Shown piece after piece: positions 6,895-14,145 of a DNA stretch of 16,529 bases. A program made the position numbers and the translations under genes. Source of the stretch: Phycisphaeraceae bacterium (lineage in GTDB: Bacteria; Planctomycetota; Phycisphaerae; Phycisphaerales; Zrk34); assembly GCA_028281485.1 (NCBI GenBank), contig JANQJT010000277.1, forward strand, positions 1-16,529, given 5' to 3'. The first letter of the stretch is position 1; each line of letters starts with the position of its first letter. The notes beneath the pieces are model-generated. The model worked only from the letters and a program-made list of their open reading frames with translations. It ran no database searches and was not told where the DNA came from.

Positions 6895-7329
6895 ATGAGT
6901 AACACCAAACCCCTTCACTTCCTGCTGGTCGAGGATGACGAAGACCATGCCAACCTTGTTCAGATGGCACTCGCAGACAATCGAATCGCCAACACCGTGG
7001 ATCACGTGCTCGATGGAGCCGCGGCGCTCTGCTACGTACGCCGGGAAGCGCCCTACGAAGATCGGGGGCGTCCCGACGTCATCTTGCTCGATCTGAAGCT
7101 ACCTAAACTGGACGGTCACGAAGTCCTTGCTCAACTCAAAGAAGACGCGGATCTGCGATCCATTCCGGTCGTCGTCTTGACCAGTTCAGAGGCCGAGGCG
7201 GACCGCGCCAAGGCCTATCTGCGCCACGCCAACAGCTACCTCACCAAGCCGCTGGATTTCGACCGGTTCCACCAGATGATCCAGGACCTCAAGTACTACT
7301 GGTCGGTTTGGAACCAGCCGCCGGCATAA
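6895..7329 (+). CDS. Single-domain response regulator (Rcp1/CheY-like)
   Basis: A 144-residue receiver-only protein. It begins L-H-F-L-L-V-E-D-D-E-D with the acidic triad near residues 14-16. The phospho-acceptor lies in V-I-L-L-D-L-K-L-P, the conserved Thr/Ser in V-V-L-T-S-S and the Lys in L-T-K-P-L. The long loop after the second helix (R-R-E-A-P-Y-E-D-R-G-R-P-D) and the end W-S-V-W-N are typical of the Rcp1-type regulators that pair with phytochrome-like and other large kinases. It has no output domain, so it acts by protein contact or phosphotransfer. GGAG lies just before the ATG, and the gene sits 27 bases after the kinase, which makes the kinase its likely phosphodonor. It might relay phosphate towards the divergent REC-GGDEF-HD protein, but nothing here shows that directly. 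Confidence 0.93.
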   Translation: MSNTKPLHFLLVEDDEDHANLVQMALADNRIANTVDHVLDGAAALCYVRREAPYEDRGRPDVILLDLKLPKLDGHEVLAQLKEDADLRSIPVVVLTSSEAEADRAKAYLRHANSYLTKPLDFDRFHQMIQDLKYYWSVWNQPPA

Positions 7330-7451
7330 TAGTCTTGCTCAGCGGATACGGACGCGATCCGGGCATCGCATGATTAACCGCAATACGACGCAAAACCCCT
7401 ATCCAAGCCTCACGATACCTCGACACCGGCTCACGCCAGACAGATGAAGTT

Positions 7452-7478
7452 CGAACGGTGTCCGGAGGTCTCCGTTCG
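7452..7478. repeat. 7-bp inverted repeat downstream of the response regulator
   Basis: CGAACGG at 7452-7458 pairs with CCGTTCG at 7472-7478 around 13 bases. It sits 14 bases before the terminator hairpin and may form a second fold of the same 3' untranslated region. Confidence 0.4.
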
Positions 7479-7491
7479 TAAAGGAAACAAT

Positions 7492-7527
7492 GCCCCGTCG
7501 TGTCGTGCTGCGGGGCTTGTTGTTTTT
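7492..7527 (+). terminator. Rho-independent terminator, possibly bidirectional
   Basis: GCCCCG at 7492-7497 pairs with CGGGGC at 7511-7516. The stem extends outward through AACAA and TTGTT with one bulge. The T-rich tract TTGTTGTTTTT follows at 7517-7527. It would end the kinase/regulator transcript. Read on the minus strand it is followed by ATTGTTTCC, so it may also stop transcription from the iron transporter genes that end at 7571. Confidence 0.75.
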
Positions 7528-7570
7528 GTAGAGCCATTAAACAGTCTTCGCATGGCTCATACATTCATTC

Positions 7571-8614
7571 TCATTTTGCTGGTAGAACCACCGCGTCGGC
7601 GACCACACGCAAAGCAACCGATGCTTCCTCAGGATACGTTGTACGACAGTCCGATTGCACCGTCACGATCTGTTCATCCACTTGGATGCGATAGGTCAGA
7701 TCGTGCCCCTTGTAATCCTGGCTTACGACCGTCCCATGAACGCCGTTGGCTTCAGATGGATCGGATAGCAGGATGTGCTCGGGGCGAATCGCAACCGTAA
7801 TCGGCCCGTGCACCTCTCGATCCAGGCGCAGGCGACCGAGAATCGAATCCGCTTCGCATCCGTTCGCATTCACCTGCAACAGGTTGACTCTCCCCAGAAG
7901 CGTGGCGGCGAAGGCGCTGGTTGGCTGTTCGTAGACATCTCGCGGCGCGCCCACCTGTTCGATCCGACCGGCTGACATCACCGCGATGCGGTCGGCAAAC
8001 GACAGCGCCTCCTCCTGATCGTGCGTAACGAGAATCGCCGCCATGTCTTGCTCGTGAAGCAGCTTGCGCATCTCCTGTCGCGTGTTCTCACGGAGGCTCG
8101 CGTCGAGATTGCTGAAAGGCTCATCGAGCAGGATCAATCGGGGCGAAGGCCCCAACGATCGCGCCAAAGCCACGCGTTGCTGCTGTCCGCCGGATAGCTC
8201 GTGCGGACGACGCTCGGCATAATCGGTCATGCCCACGAGATCGAGTGCCTGCAAGGCACGCACTCGCCGATCACTCCTTTTCCCATGCAGGCCGTACATG
8301 ACGTTCCTGATGACCGACATGTGTGGGAACAGCGCGTAGTCCTGAAAGACAAAGCCGATGTTGCGGTGCTCGGGGCGAACGTGCTTCGGCGTGTCGCCCG
8401 CTTGCGTCAGCGTTTGACCGTCAAACCGAACCGAGCCACGGTCGGCGTGTTCAAACCCCGCGATCATGCGCAACACAGTCGTCTTGCCGCACCCGCTGGG
8501 GCCCAGCAGCACGAGGATCTCCCCCGGTTGTACGTCGAATGAGACGCCATCGACCGCGGCCGGGTGGTCGACGTGGAATCGCTTGGTCAGGTTTTGAACG
8601 CTGAGTAAAGCCAT
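7571..8614 (-). CDS. fbpC: Ferric iron ABC transporter ATP-binding protein (FbpC-like)
   Basis: A 347-residue ABC ATPase that powers iron import through the adjacent permease. Visible motifs are Walker A G-P-S-G-C-G-K-T-T (38-46), Q-loop Q91, signature L-S-G-G-Q (140-144), Walker B I-L-L-D-E-P (161-166) and the H-loop His198. A C-terminal TOBE-like region from about 245 onward has V-A-I-R-P-E-H, as in the CysA/PotA/FbpC group. The ATG at 8614 lies 10 bases past the permease stop. A GTG at 8644 would add 10 residues and overlap the permease by 20 bases; the shorter form matches the usual family start. Substrate is taken from the neighbouring iron-binding lipoprotein; the ATPase sequence alone would not separate iron from other anions or polyamines. 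Confidence 0.9.
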   Translation of the reverse strand: MALLSVQNLTKRFHVDHPAAVDGVSFDVQPGEILVLLGPSGCGKTTVLRMIAGFEHADRGSVRFDGQTLTQAGDTPKHVRPEHRNIGFVFQDYALFPHMSVIRNVMYGLHGKRSDRRVRALQALDLVGMTDYAERRPHELSGGQQQRVALARSLGPSPRLILLDEPFSNLDASLRENTRQEMRKLLHEQDMAAILVTHDQEEALSFADRIAVMSAGRIEQVGAPRDVYEQPTSAFAATLLGRVNLLQVNANGCEADSILGRLRLDREVHGPITVAIRPEHILLSDPSEANGVHGTVVSQDYKGHDLTYRIQVDEQIVTVQSDCRTTYPEEASVALRVVADAVVLPAK

Positions 8615-8624
8615 TGTTTTTCGG

Positions 8625-10214
8625 TCAGTTATTTTCTCGTCCACGCATCAGCAAGATGCCCACCAGCACCGATGAGATCAGCATGATCGCCAGCGCATAC
8701 GGCGCGACACGATCGTACAACACCTCTTCGGTGTTCGACCACACCGCCATCGCCAGCGTCTGCGTACCCGTCGGCGACAGGATCATGGTCAGAGGCAGTT
8801 CCTTCATGCACGAAATAAAGACCAATACCAATGACACGATGACCCCGTGTCGCATCAGCGGCAGCGTGATCTGAAAAAACGTCTGCCACCGACCGTGCCC
8901 CAGCGATCGAGAAGCCTCTTCAAGGCGAGGACGCGCCAGATAAAGCCCGCTGCGGATCGGTCCGACCGCCTCGGCCAGGAAATGAATCGCGTACGCGTAG
9001 ACCAATAGCGACAGCGATTGATACAACGCCGAACCGATTCCACGCAGAGGCCCCGGCATGCCCCACAGACACACCAGGACCAGGCTCAGCGCGAAAACCA
9101 GCGCGGGCGTGGCGTAACCGATGTACGGCAATCGCTCCAGGACAAACGCGCGGCGGCTCGGATACCGTGCACGCAGCAGCGCGATCGGTATCGCCAACCC
9201 GGTCGCCAGCAACGCCGCGGGCATGCTGCAGTAGATCGAGTCCCACAGCGCCGGCCAGACGCCGTACATCAGACTTCGATTGGATTCGAAACCAAACGAT
9301 GCGTCCCCCGCTGCGCCGATGGCATCAGCGGGCCATGCCCAATAGACGATGGTGGTGACGGGTGTGATCACGCTGACCAAGAAGACGACGCCGAATAACG
9401 CGAAACCCGCGGTCTGCCACAGAGCCGACAAACGAATCCGGCGCCGCCGCACGTTCCCTGTGCCCGCACGATCCAGGCGCACGCGTCGCAACAGGTACAT
9501 TTCCATCGCGATGAAGACCGCGGCCAAGCCCATGAGCAGCAAACCCGATCGCGAGGCGAGGTAGCGCGATGTCGAGTGCCCGCTCTCCAGTTTCAAGAAG
9601 ACGTCGTAGCTGAGCGTTTCGAACCGCATCAGGCTGACCACGCCGAAGTCCGCGATCACGTGCAGCAGGACCAGCATCGAACCGGCCAGGAACGCGGGCA
9701 GCAGTTGTGGCAGAAGCACGTTTCGTGCGACGCTCAGTCGGCTGCGCCCCAGGCTGAACGCCGCTTCTTCCAGCGAGGGGTCGACGCTGAACATCGCCGC
9801 GCGCAGCGTGAGAAACATGTAAGGCAGGTTGTAGGCCGACAGACACAGCAGCGCCCCCCAGTAGCCGGTCGGCGTGTTGATGTTCACCCCGGCCCACGCG
9901 CTGATCATCCCGCCGTACCCCCCCATCCCCTTCAGGGCGTACGCCATGACGTACCCGGGGATCGCCAGCGGCAACACCGCCAAGACACTCAGCGTCGTGC
10001 GCAACGCGAGGTTGGATCGCGCCGCCAGCCACGCCATCGGCGCCGCCAGCAGTGTCACGATGCACAACACGCCCACCGCCAGCGTCACCGTGTTGATCAG
10101 GCGTGTGAGATTCTCACCGCGCAACAGCGGCGTGGGATCGGAATCGCCGCCCACCGAAAACGCGTACGCCACCATCACGCCAAGCGGCAGCAACACACCC
10201 ACCGCGCACAACAA
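8625..10214 (-). CDS. fbpB: Ferric iron ABC transporter permease, fused two-domain (FbpB-like)
   Basis: A 529-residue inner-membrane protein with about 12 membrane helices arranged as two binding-protein-dependent permease units. Each unit carries an EAA loop that docks on the ATPase: E-E-A-A-F-S-L-G-R-S-R-L (149-160) and E-E-A-S-R-S-L-G-H-G-R-W (432-443). Such duplicated permeases are normal in the FbpB/SfuB iron family. The first usable start codon is a TTG at 10214, which leaves the first helix at the very N-terminus. The frame stays open back into fbpA and encodes a plausible basic-hydrophobic lead (T-V-R-R-P-P-W-V-I-S-T-I-P), but no ATG, GTG or TTG is found there, so a rare start such as ATT is possible. 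The gene lies 50 bases after fbpA and ends 10 bases before fbpC. Confidence 0.9.
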   Translation of the reverse strand: MLCAVGVLLPLGVMVAYAFSVGGDSDPTPLLRGENLTRLINTVTLAVGVLCIVTLLAAPMAWLAARSNLALRTTLSVLAVLPLAIPGYVMAYALKGMGGYGGMISAWAGVNINTPTGYWGALLCLSAYNLPYMFLTLRAAMFSVDPSLEEAAFSLGRSRLSVARNVLLPQLLPAFLAGSMLVLLHVIADFGVVSLMRFETLSYDVFLKLESGHSTSRYLASRSGLLLMGLAAVFIAMEMYLLRRVRLDRAGTGNVRRRRIRLSALWQTAGFALFGVVFLVSVITPVTTIVYWAWPADAIGAAGDASFGFESNRSLMYGVWPALWDSIYCSMPAALLATGLAIPIALLRARYPSRRAFVLERLPYIGYATPALVFALSLVLVCLWGMPGPLRGIGSALYQSLSLLVYAYAIHFLAEAVGPIRSGLYLARPRLEEASRSLGHGRWQTFFQITLPLMRHGVIVSLVLVFISCMKELPLTMILSPTGTQTLAMAVWSNTEEVLYDRVAPYALAIMLISSVLVGILLMRGRENN

Positions 10215-10264
10215 CGGGATCGTGGAAATGACCCACGGGGGACGCCGAACTGTCGATGTCGCGC

Positions 10265-11308
10265 TTATAGCAGGCCCGCCCGGGTCAGCAGGCCCAGCGT
10301 GCCCTCGAGGTCCTGCAGGTCGTCGAGTTCAACAGCCGGCGCCGCGGCACGCAAGGCTTCTTCGCTCACCAGCTTCTCGTTCTGCTCCACGCCGCTGACC
10401 ACGGGGTATTCGTTGTTGCCGATCGTGAAGTACCTCTGGGACTCGGTAGAAAGCACGAAACGGATGAACGCGTCGGCGTTCTCCTGGTTCTTCGATTCTT
10501 TCAGCACACACGCGCCGGCGACCATTACCAGGTTGCCGACGTCGCCGTCCTTAAAGAACGCTTGCGCCACGGGGAACGCCGGGTCCTTGGCCTGGAAACG
10601 CAGGAGGTAGTAGTGGTTGGGGATGCCCAGGTCGATCTCGCCGTCTGCCAGCGCCTGAACGATCGGTGTGTTCTTCGGGTAGACCTTTGCGCCGTTGGCC
10701 TTCATGGCATTGAGCCACTCGAGCGTTCTGGCGTCGCCGTGCGTCTGGCGCATCGCGGTGACAAACGCCTGGAACGAGCCGTTCGTCGGCGCCCAGCCGA
10801 CGCGCCCCTGCCACTTGGCATCGGTCAGGTCGAAAACGCTTTGTGGGAGATCGGCTTCGTTCACGCGCGACGGCGCGTAGGCCAGCACGCGTGCGCGACC
10901 CGACGTGGCGATCCATTTTTTCGATGCGGGCTGCGCCCACGCGGGCAGATTCTCAAAGAGCTTTTCATCCAGCGGCGCAACAAGATCGGCCTCGGCCAGG
11001 AGGCCCAGCGAGGAGACGTCCTGGGCCCAGAACACGTCGGCGTCTGTTCGCTCGCCTTCGGTCTGCAGCGTCAGCGCGAGCTGGCTGGTCTTGCCGTAGC
11101 GCACGTTGACGGTGATGCCGGTTTCCTTCTCGAACCGTTCGATGATCGGCTCAACCAGACTCTGGCTTCGACCGCAGTAGACCTCGATCGAACCGGCTTC
11201 GGAAGCATCGGGATTGGGTGTGTCCTCGGATTCGCAGCCTGGCAGGCCAAGCACCGAGACAGTCAATGTGAGCAGGGCGATCAAGAGCACTCGACGGGCA
11301 AGCAACAT
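10265..11308 (-). CDS. fbpA: Ferric iron ABC transporter substrate-binding lipoprotein (FbpA/FutA-like)
   Basis: A 347-residue protein. The N-terminus is a lipoprotein signal, with hydrophobic residues 6-22 and L-P-G-C placing the lipidated Cys at 25. The mature protein begins with I-E-V-Y-C-G-R-S-Q-S-L-V and later F-E-K-E-T-G-I-T-V-N-V-R-Y-G, the standard opening of FbpA/IdiA/FutA binding proteins. The adjacent tyrosines Y233-Y234 in I-P-N-H-Y-Y-L-L-R correspond to the pair that binds ferric iron in this family, which is the strongest evidence for substrate. The start at 11308 is preferred over ATGs at 11344 and the frame start at 11365: it gives a clean signal peptide, has GAGGTG 5 bases upstream, and the earlier starts fall inside the predicted promoter and Fur box. 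It is the first gene of fbpABC. Confidence 0.92.
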   Translation of the reverse strand: MLLARRVLLIALLTLTVSVLGLPGCESEDTPNPDASEAGSIEVYCGRSQSLVEPIIERFEKETGITVNVRYGKTSQLALTLQTEGERTDADVFWAQDVSSLGLLAEADLVAPLDEKLFENLPAWAQPASKKWIATSGRARVLAYAPSRVNEADLPQSVFDLTDAKWQGRVGWAPTNGSFQAFVTAMRQTHGDARTLEWLNAMKANGAKVYPKNTPIVQALADGEIDLGIPNHYYLLRFQAKDPAFPVAQAFFKDGDVGNLVMVAGACVLKESKNQENADAFIRFVLSTESQRYFTIGNNEYPVVSGVEQNEKLVSEEALRAAAPAVELDDLQDLEGTLGLLTRAGLL

Positions 11309-11342
11309 GGAGACACCTCGTTTGAAATTGATTGAGGGAGTC

Positions 11343-11370
11343 ATGTTATTGAGATCGAGTCTCAAGTCAA
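11343..11370 (-). promoter_or_regulatory. fbpA promoter with Fur-like operator in the spacer
   Basis: On the minus strand TTGACT (11365-11370) and TAACAT (11343-11348) are spaced by 16 bases. The spacer is filled by a 17-bp palindrome at 11349-11365 with arms TTGAGA and TCTCAA around TCGAG. This matches the size and base pattern of a Fur box, and binding there would block RNA polymerase. Transcription would start about 28 bases before the fbpA ATG. Confidence 0.65.
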
Positions 11371-11505
11371 AGCCGTCAGCGGTCGCCCTTCAATAGGCCT
11401 CTAAATGGGTAATCCACCTGCCCAAGAACCTATATGTACTATAAATATCTGAAAATTAAAATCTTATCATCAAACTGAAATCGGATGCATGAATACAGAA
11501 AATTG

Positions 11506-11522
11506 TTGAGAATGATTCTCAA
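11506..11522. promoter_or_regulatory. Fur box (17-bp perfect palindrome) on the hemP side
   Basis: TTGAGAAT at 11506-11513 and ATTCTCAA at 11515-11522 flank a central G. The core TGAGAAT-N-ATTCTCA has the 7-1-7 form of Fur sites. Its outer arms are identical to those of the palindrome in the fbpA promoter 157 bases away. The site lies 136 bases before the hemP start. Confidence 0.8.
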
Positions 11523-11527
11523 TACAG

Positions 11528-11555
11528 TTGCAAATCAGTTGCATTTCCATAAAAT
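11528..11555 (+). promoter_or_regulatory. Predicted hemP promoter with degenerate second Fur-like box
   Basis: TTGCAA (11528-11533) and TAAAAT (11550-11555) are 16 bases apart on the plus strand. The spacer and -35 overlap a 7-1-7 quasi-palindrome at 11529-11543 (TGCAAAT-C-AGTTGCA, one mismatched pair). CAGTTGCA is repeated at 11525-11532 and 11536-11543, exactly 11 bases apart, about one helical turn. The leader to hemP would be about 95 bases. Confidence 0.4.
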
Positions 11556-11657
11556 GCGGGCTGTATCGGAGCATGACACCCATATGCCCCAGGCCGCTCC
11601 GCCCAGGGCCGTGGCCGGCAATCGGCCAGCGCGAAGATAGGTCTACCAAGAGCTTTC

Positions 11658-11846
11658 ATGATGAGCAGCGACGCGACGGGTGCCTCGAACCCAGGCGTAT
11701 CCGACACGGGGTCCGGTGCACAGCCTACGCGCGTCATCGATTCACAAGAGCTCTTTGCTGACCAGAAAGAGATTCAGATCCGACACGCCGGTGAGATCTA
11801 CCGCTTGCGTCTCACCCGCAACGGTCGGCTGATCCTCAACAAGTGA
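11658..11846 (+). CDS. hemP: Hemin uptake protein HemP
   Basis: A 62-residue protein whose last 22 residues, I-R-H-A-G-E-I-Y-R-L-R-L-T-R-N-G-R-L-I-L-N-K, fit the HemP family closely. The preceding V-I-D-S-Q-E-L-F is also typical. The first 25 residues are Ser/Gly/Thr-rich and variable. HemP proteins are small, iron-repressed and found at the head of heme or siderophore uptake loci. In some bacteria HemP acts as a DNA-binding activator of heme receptor genes; elsewhere its mechanism is unsettled. Two adjacent ATGs (11658 and 11661) are possible starts; the ribosome binding site is weak. The gene sits downstream of the Fur box and opens a plus-strand cluster, with the first PEP-CTERM gene 40 bases later. 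Confidence 0.9.
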   Translation: MMSSDATGASNPGVSDTGSGAQPTRVIDSQELFADQKEIQIRHAGEIYRLRLTRNGRLILNK

Positions 11847-11886
11847 TCGATCCCGATCGCTTCGCACCCAGAAAGGTTTGCGAAAG

Positions 11887-13038
11887 ATGAATCGCATTGT
11901 GAGCAACATCTCAATCGCCGCGTTGGCGATGACCGTTACCCTTGCCGCCAACACGACCCAGGCCGGCACGTACCACACCCCCACCAGCTTCGTCGAGCCC
12001 ACCGCCTGGAACGTGGGTGATGCGAACACCACCTACCAGGAGTGGGACATCCTGGCCAGCGCTATCGGCACCACGCCCGATGTGGGCCACACGGTCAATC
12101 CCGCCATCTCCTCCACGCCGGGCCTCTCCGTCGTCGATATCGATTCGGAGACTCCCGGCACCGGCTTTGTCTCGGGTTCCGCCAACTACTATTCGTTCAG
12201 CCAGCACTACGGCATCGGCGCCGACATCTACAACCACGGCGGCCCGTCCGGCGCCGGCGGCTTGCCCGCGGGGTCCGGCACGTACGTGATCGTGCAGGCC
12301 GGGCTCAGTCTCAACGGCGGCACCGGCTTTTTCCCCGGCACCCTCCAGATCGTCGATCCCAACGGCGGTGCGATCGCCGGCGGTGACAACGCCAGCGCGA
12401 TTCAGCAGAGCAATCTCTACTTCGGAACAGGTATTCCCAGCCCGTTCGGCCCCGTCGACTACAGCGAAGACCTCTGGGAGTTCTTCCTGCCCAACTACGT
12501 CGGCGACTTCCGCGTCCGCGGCGACATCATCGTCCACAGCAGCTTCGACGTCCTCCGCGTGGATTCGGCCATCATCTCGCCCGGTGACGTCACGCTCGAC
12601 CGCAGCGTCGATGGTGCCGATGTCGATGCCCTGTTTGCGGAGGACGGCAACAGCGCCGCGACCGCGGGCCTCCAGTTCGACCTGGTCGCCGACGGCACGA
12701 TCATCGCCACGCCCAACACCACCGATTCGGACATCGACGAGCTGGTTCACAACGTGCTTGGCACCGAGTACGGCGACAGCAATCTCGACCAGATCGTCAA
12801 TCCCACGGACCTGGCCGACCTGACGCTGAACTGGTTGGGCACCGGCAAGGGCTGGGCCGACGGCGACTTCAACGGCGACACCATCGTCAACCCCACCGAC
12901 CTGGCGTCGCTCACGCTTAACTGGCTGTTCGATAACTCGACCGGCCCCGTTGAGACAGCGAGCGTGCCCGAACCAAGCTCGTTGATCCTGTTGGGCGCTG
13001 CGGCGGTCGGCGTGCTATCGAGGCGGCGCCGCGCGTAA
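11887..13038 (+). CDS. Secreted PEP-CTERM protein with dockerin-like region
   Basis: A 383-residue exported protein. Residues 1-26 are a signal peptide ending T-Q-A. Residues 29-230 form a beta-rich domain shared with the next gene; its best conserved blocks are W-N-V-G-D (41), a Tyr/His-rich stretch at 100-120 containing A-D-I-Y-N-H-G-G-P, and D-L-W-E-F-F-L-P-N-Y (195-204). Residues 232-346 resemble type I dockerin repeats, with loops at about 234-250, 296-316 and 326-346 (the last two each carry I-V-N-P-T-D-L-A and L-T-L-N-W-L). The C-terminus has V-P-E-P-S-S, a hydrophobic stretch and R-R-R-R-A, a PEP-CTERM signal processed by an exosortase. GAAAGG lies 10 bases before the ATG; a TTG at 11878 is less likely. 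It follows hemP by 40 bases. The function of the main domain is unknown. Confidence 0.88.
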   Translation: MNRIVSNISIAALAMTVTLAANTTQAGTYHTPTSFVEPTAWNVGDANTTYQEWDILASAIGTTPDVGHTVNPAISSTPGLSVVDIDSETPGTGFVSGSANYYSFSQHYGIGADIYNHGGPSGAGGLPAGSGTYVIVQAGLSLNGGTGFFPGTLQIVDPNGGAIAGGDNASAIQQSNLYFGTGIPSPFGPVDYSEDLWEFFLPNYVGDFRVRGDIIVHSSFDVLRVDSAIISPGDVTLDRSVDGADVDALFAEDGNSAATAGLQFDLVADGTIIATPNTTDSDIDELVHNVLGTEYGDSNLDQIVNPTDLADLTLNWLGTGKGWADGDFNGDTIVNPTDLASLTLNWLFDNSTGPVETASVPEPSSLILLGAAAVGVLSRRRRA

Positions 13039-13310
13039 ACGATCTCACAATACACGTACACAACCGTTTATCCATTACCACCCCACGTTTAAGCCAAAAC
13101 CATGCTTCAGCCCACAGCCAGCACCGTGCCAGCCGGGGAACCGAGCGACGCCGTATCGCCGCGTTTCTCAGGGAGCGGTGGCATTGGTTGGCCGGAAAGG
13201 AGCAATCCAAGGTCGATGCCCGATCGGATGAGCGAGAGAGAAAGAAGAGCAGGAGAGATGATAACCGTTTGTAACTCCAGTTATCTTTCTCACACGAAAG
13301 GCATTGAAAG
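13039..13310. other. 272-base gap between the two PEP-CTERM genes
   Basis: No gene of convincing size is present. Similar short blocks, CAACCGTTTAT near 13062 and ATAACCGTTTGT near 13261, lie at each end. GATAAC and GTTATC form a 6-bp dyad between 13259 and 13284. A purine-rich tract runs from 13232 to 13258. I see no clear promoter or terminator. The gap could hold a second promoter for the downstream genes. Confidence 0.4.
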
Positions 13311-14066
13311 ATGAATCGCATTGCAACCAAGAGCACCGTCGCCGCGTTGGCGATGATCGTCGCCGTCGCCGCCAGCCAGTCCCACGCGGCCCTGAACCCC
13401 ACCCCCAACATCCTCGAGCCCGGCTCCTGGAACGTCGGTGATCTCAACACCACCTATCAGGAGTGGGACAGCCTCGTGCTGGCCGGTGCGACGCCCGACG
13501 TCGGCCTGACCACCAACCCCGCCATCGCCACCGGTCCCACCGTTTCCTCGGTCGATATCACTCCGTTCGTCCCCGGCGCGGCGATCCTGACCGGTACACA
13601 GAACTACTACTCGTTCAACCAGGACCATGGCTTCGCCGCGGACATCTACAACCACGGCGGCCCCGCGGGTTCGGGTACGCACGTGATCGTCCAGATCGGT
13701 CACTCGGTAGGTTTGCCCAATGGGATCCTCCCCGGCACGGTCGAGATCGTCGACCTGGCCGGCAGCGCGATCGCTGGTGGTGCCAACGGTGATGCCCTGC
13801 AGGAGACCAACATCTTCTCCGGCACGGTGATCGGCCCCGTCGGCCCCGCGAGCTACAGCGAAGACATCTGGGAGTTCTTCCTGCCGAACTACACCGGCGA
13901 CTTCCGCGTGCAAGGCAGCCTGGGTGTTCACGCCAGCTTCGACGTGCTGCGTGTGGATTCGATCATCGCCACGCAGGCGCTGCCGATTACCGAGATTCCC
14001 GAGCCGGCCTCGCTGGCGCTGTTGGGCCTGGGCGGCCTGGCGGTCCTGCGTCGCCGCAAGAAGTAA
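13311..14066 (+). CDS. Secreted PEP-CTERM protein, paralogue of the preceding one, no dockerin
   Basis: A 251-residue protein closely related to residues 1-230 of the previous gene. It has a signal peptide (1-26, ending S-H-A), then W-N-V-G-D-L-N-T-T-Y-Q-E-W-D (40-53), a Tyr/His stretch at 98-118 again containing A-D-I-Y-N-H-G-G-P, and S-Y-S-E-D-I-W-E-F-F-L-P-N-Y (181-194). It goes directly to the PEP-CTERM tail I-P-E-P-A-S-L-A-L-L-G-L and R-R-R-K-K. The dockerin-like region is absent. The two genes begin with nearly the same context (GAAAGG, then GAAAGATGAATCGCAT), so they arose by tandem duplication. Exosortase would remove the tail after export, leaving the protein at the outer surface or in the matrix. 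The function is unknown; the conserved Tyr and His residues could bind a metal or heme, which is a guess. Confidence 0.88.
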   Translation: MNRIATKSTVAALAMIVAVAASQSHAALNPTPNILEPGSWNVGDLNTTYQEWDSLVLAGATPDVGLTTNPAIATGPTVSSVDITPFVPGAAILTGTQNYYSFNQDHGFAADIYNHGGPAGSGTHVIVQIGHSVGLPNGILPGTVEIVDLAGSAIAGGANGDALQETNIFSGTVIGPVGPASYSEDIWEFFLPNYTGDFRVQGSLGVHASFDVLRVDSIIATQALPITEIPEPASLALLGLGGLAVLRRRKK

Positions 14067-14097
14067 TCCCTTCGGAGGGGAAATTAGATGATACCCG

Positions 14098-14119
14098 CGA
14101 TCGGCTTAACGGCCGATCG
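14098..14119 (+). repeat. 8-bp perfect hairpin between PEP-CTERM gene and pseudopilin
   Basis: CGATCGGC (14098-14105) pairs with GCCGATCG (14112-14119) around six bases. There is no T run after it, so it is probably a partial terminator, an mRNA-processing or a 3'-end-stabilising element that sets the expression ratio between the abundant secreted proteins and the downstream genes. Confidence 0.5.
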
Positions 14120-14145
14120 TCGGATTCGATCAAGGGAGCTGCACC

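Larger units (their letters stand above)
7330..7570. other. Convergent intergenic region between response regulator and fbpC
   Basis: Both neighbours end here. It holds the inverted repeat at 7452-7478 and the terminator at 7492-7527. A 25-codon frame from 7370 has no ribosome binding site and is not called. Nothing else was seen. Confidence 0.5.
11309..11657. promoter_or_regulatory. Divergent iron-control region between fbpA and hemP
   Basis: This 349-base region contains, from left to right, the fbpA leader, the fbpA promoter with its Fur-like palindrome (11343-11370), an AT-rich tract (11430-11475), the second Fur palindrome (11506-11522), the overlapping degenerate box and putative hemP promoter (11528-11555), and a GC-rich hemP leader. 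A further partial Fur-like stretch, CTTATCATCAA, lies at 11463-11473. No gene was found inside. Confidence 0.7.

Noticed and set aside
7556..7575. Fur-like half site (TGAGAATGAAT on the minus strand) at the end of fbpC
   Set aside because: Only one arm is present and it lies at a gene end, not near a start.
9576..10610. 344-codon plus-strand frame rich in Arg and Gln
   Set aside because: Antisense to fbpB and fbpA; biased composition without motifs.
11911..12750. 279-codon minus-strand frame rich in Asp, Val and Gly
   Set aside because: Antisense to the first PEP-CTERM gene; low-complexity shadow.
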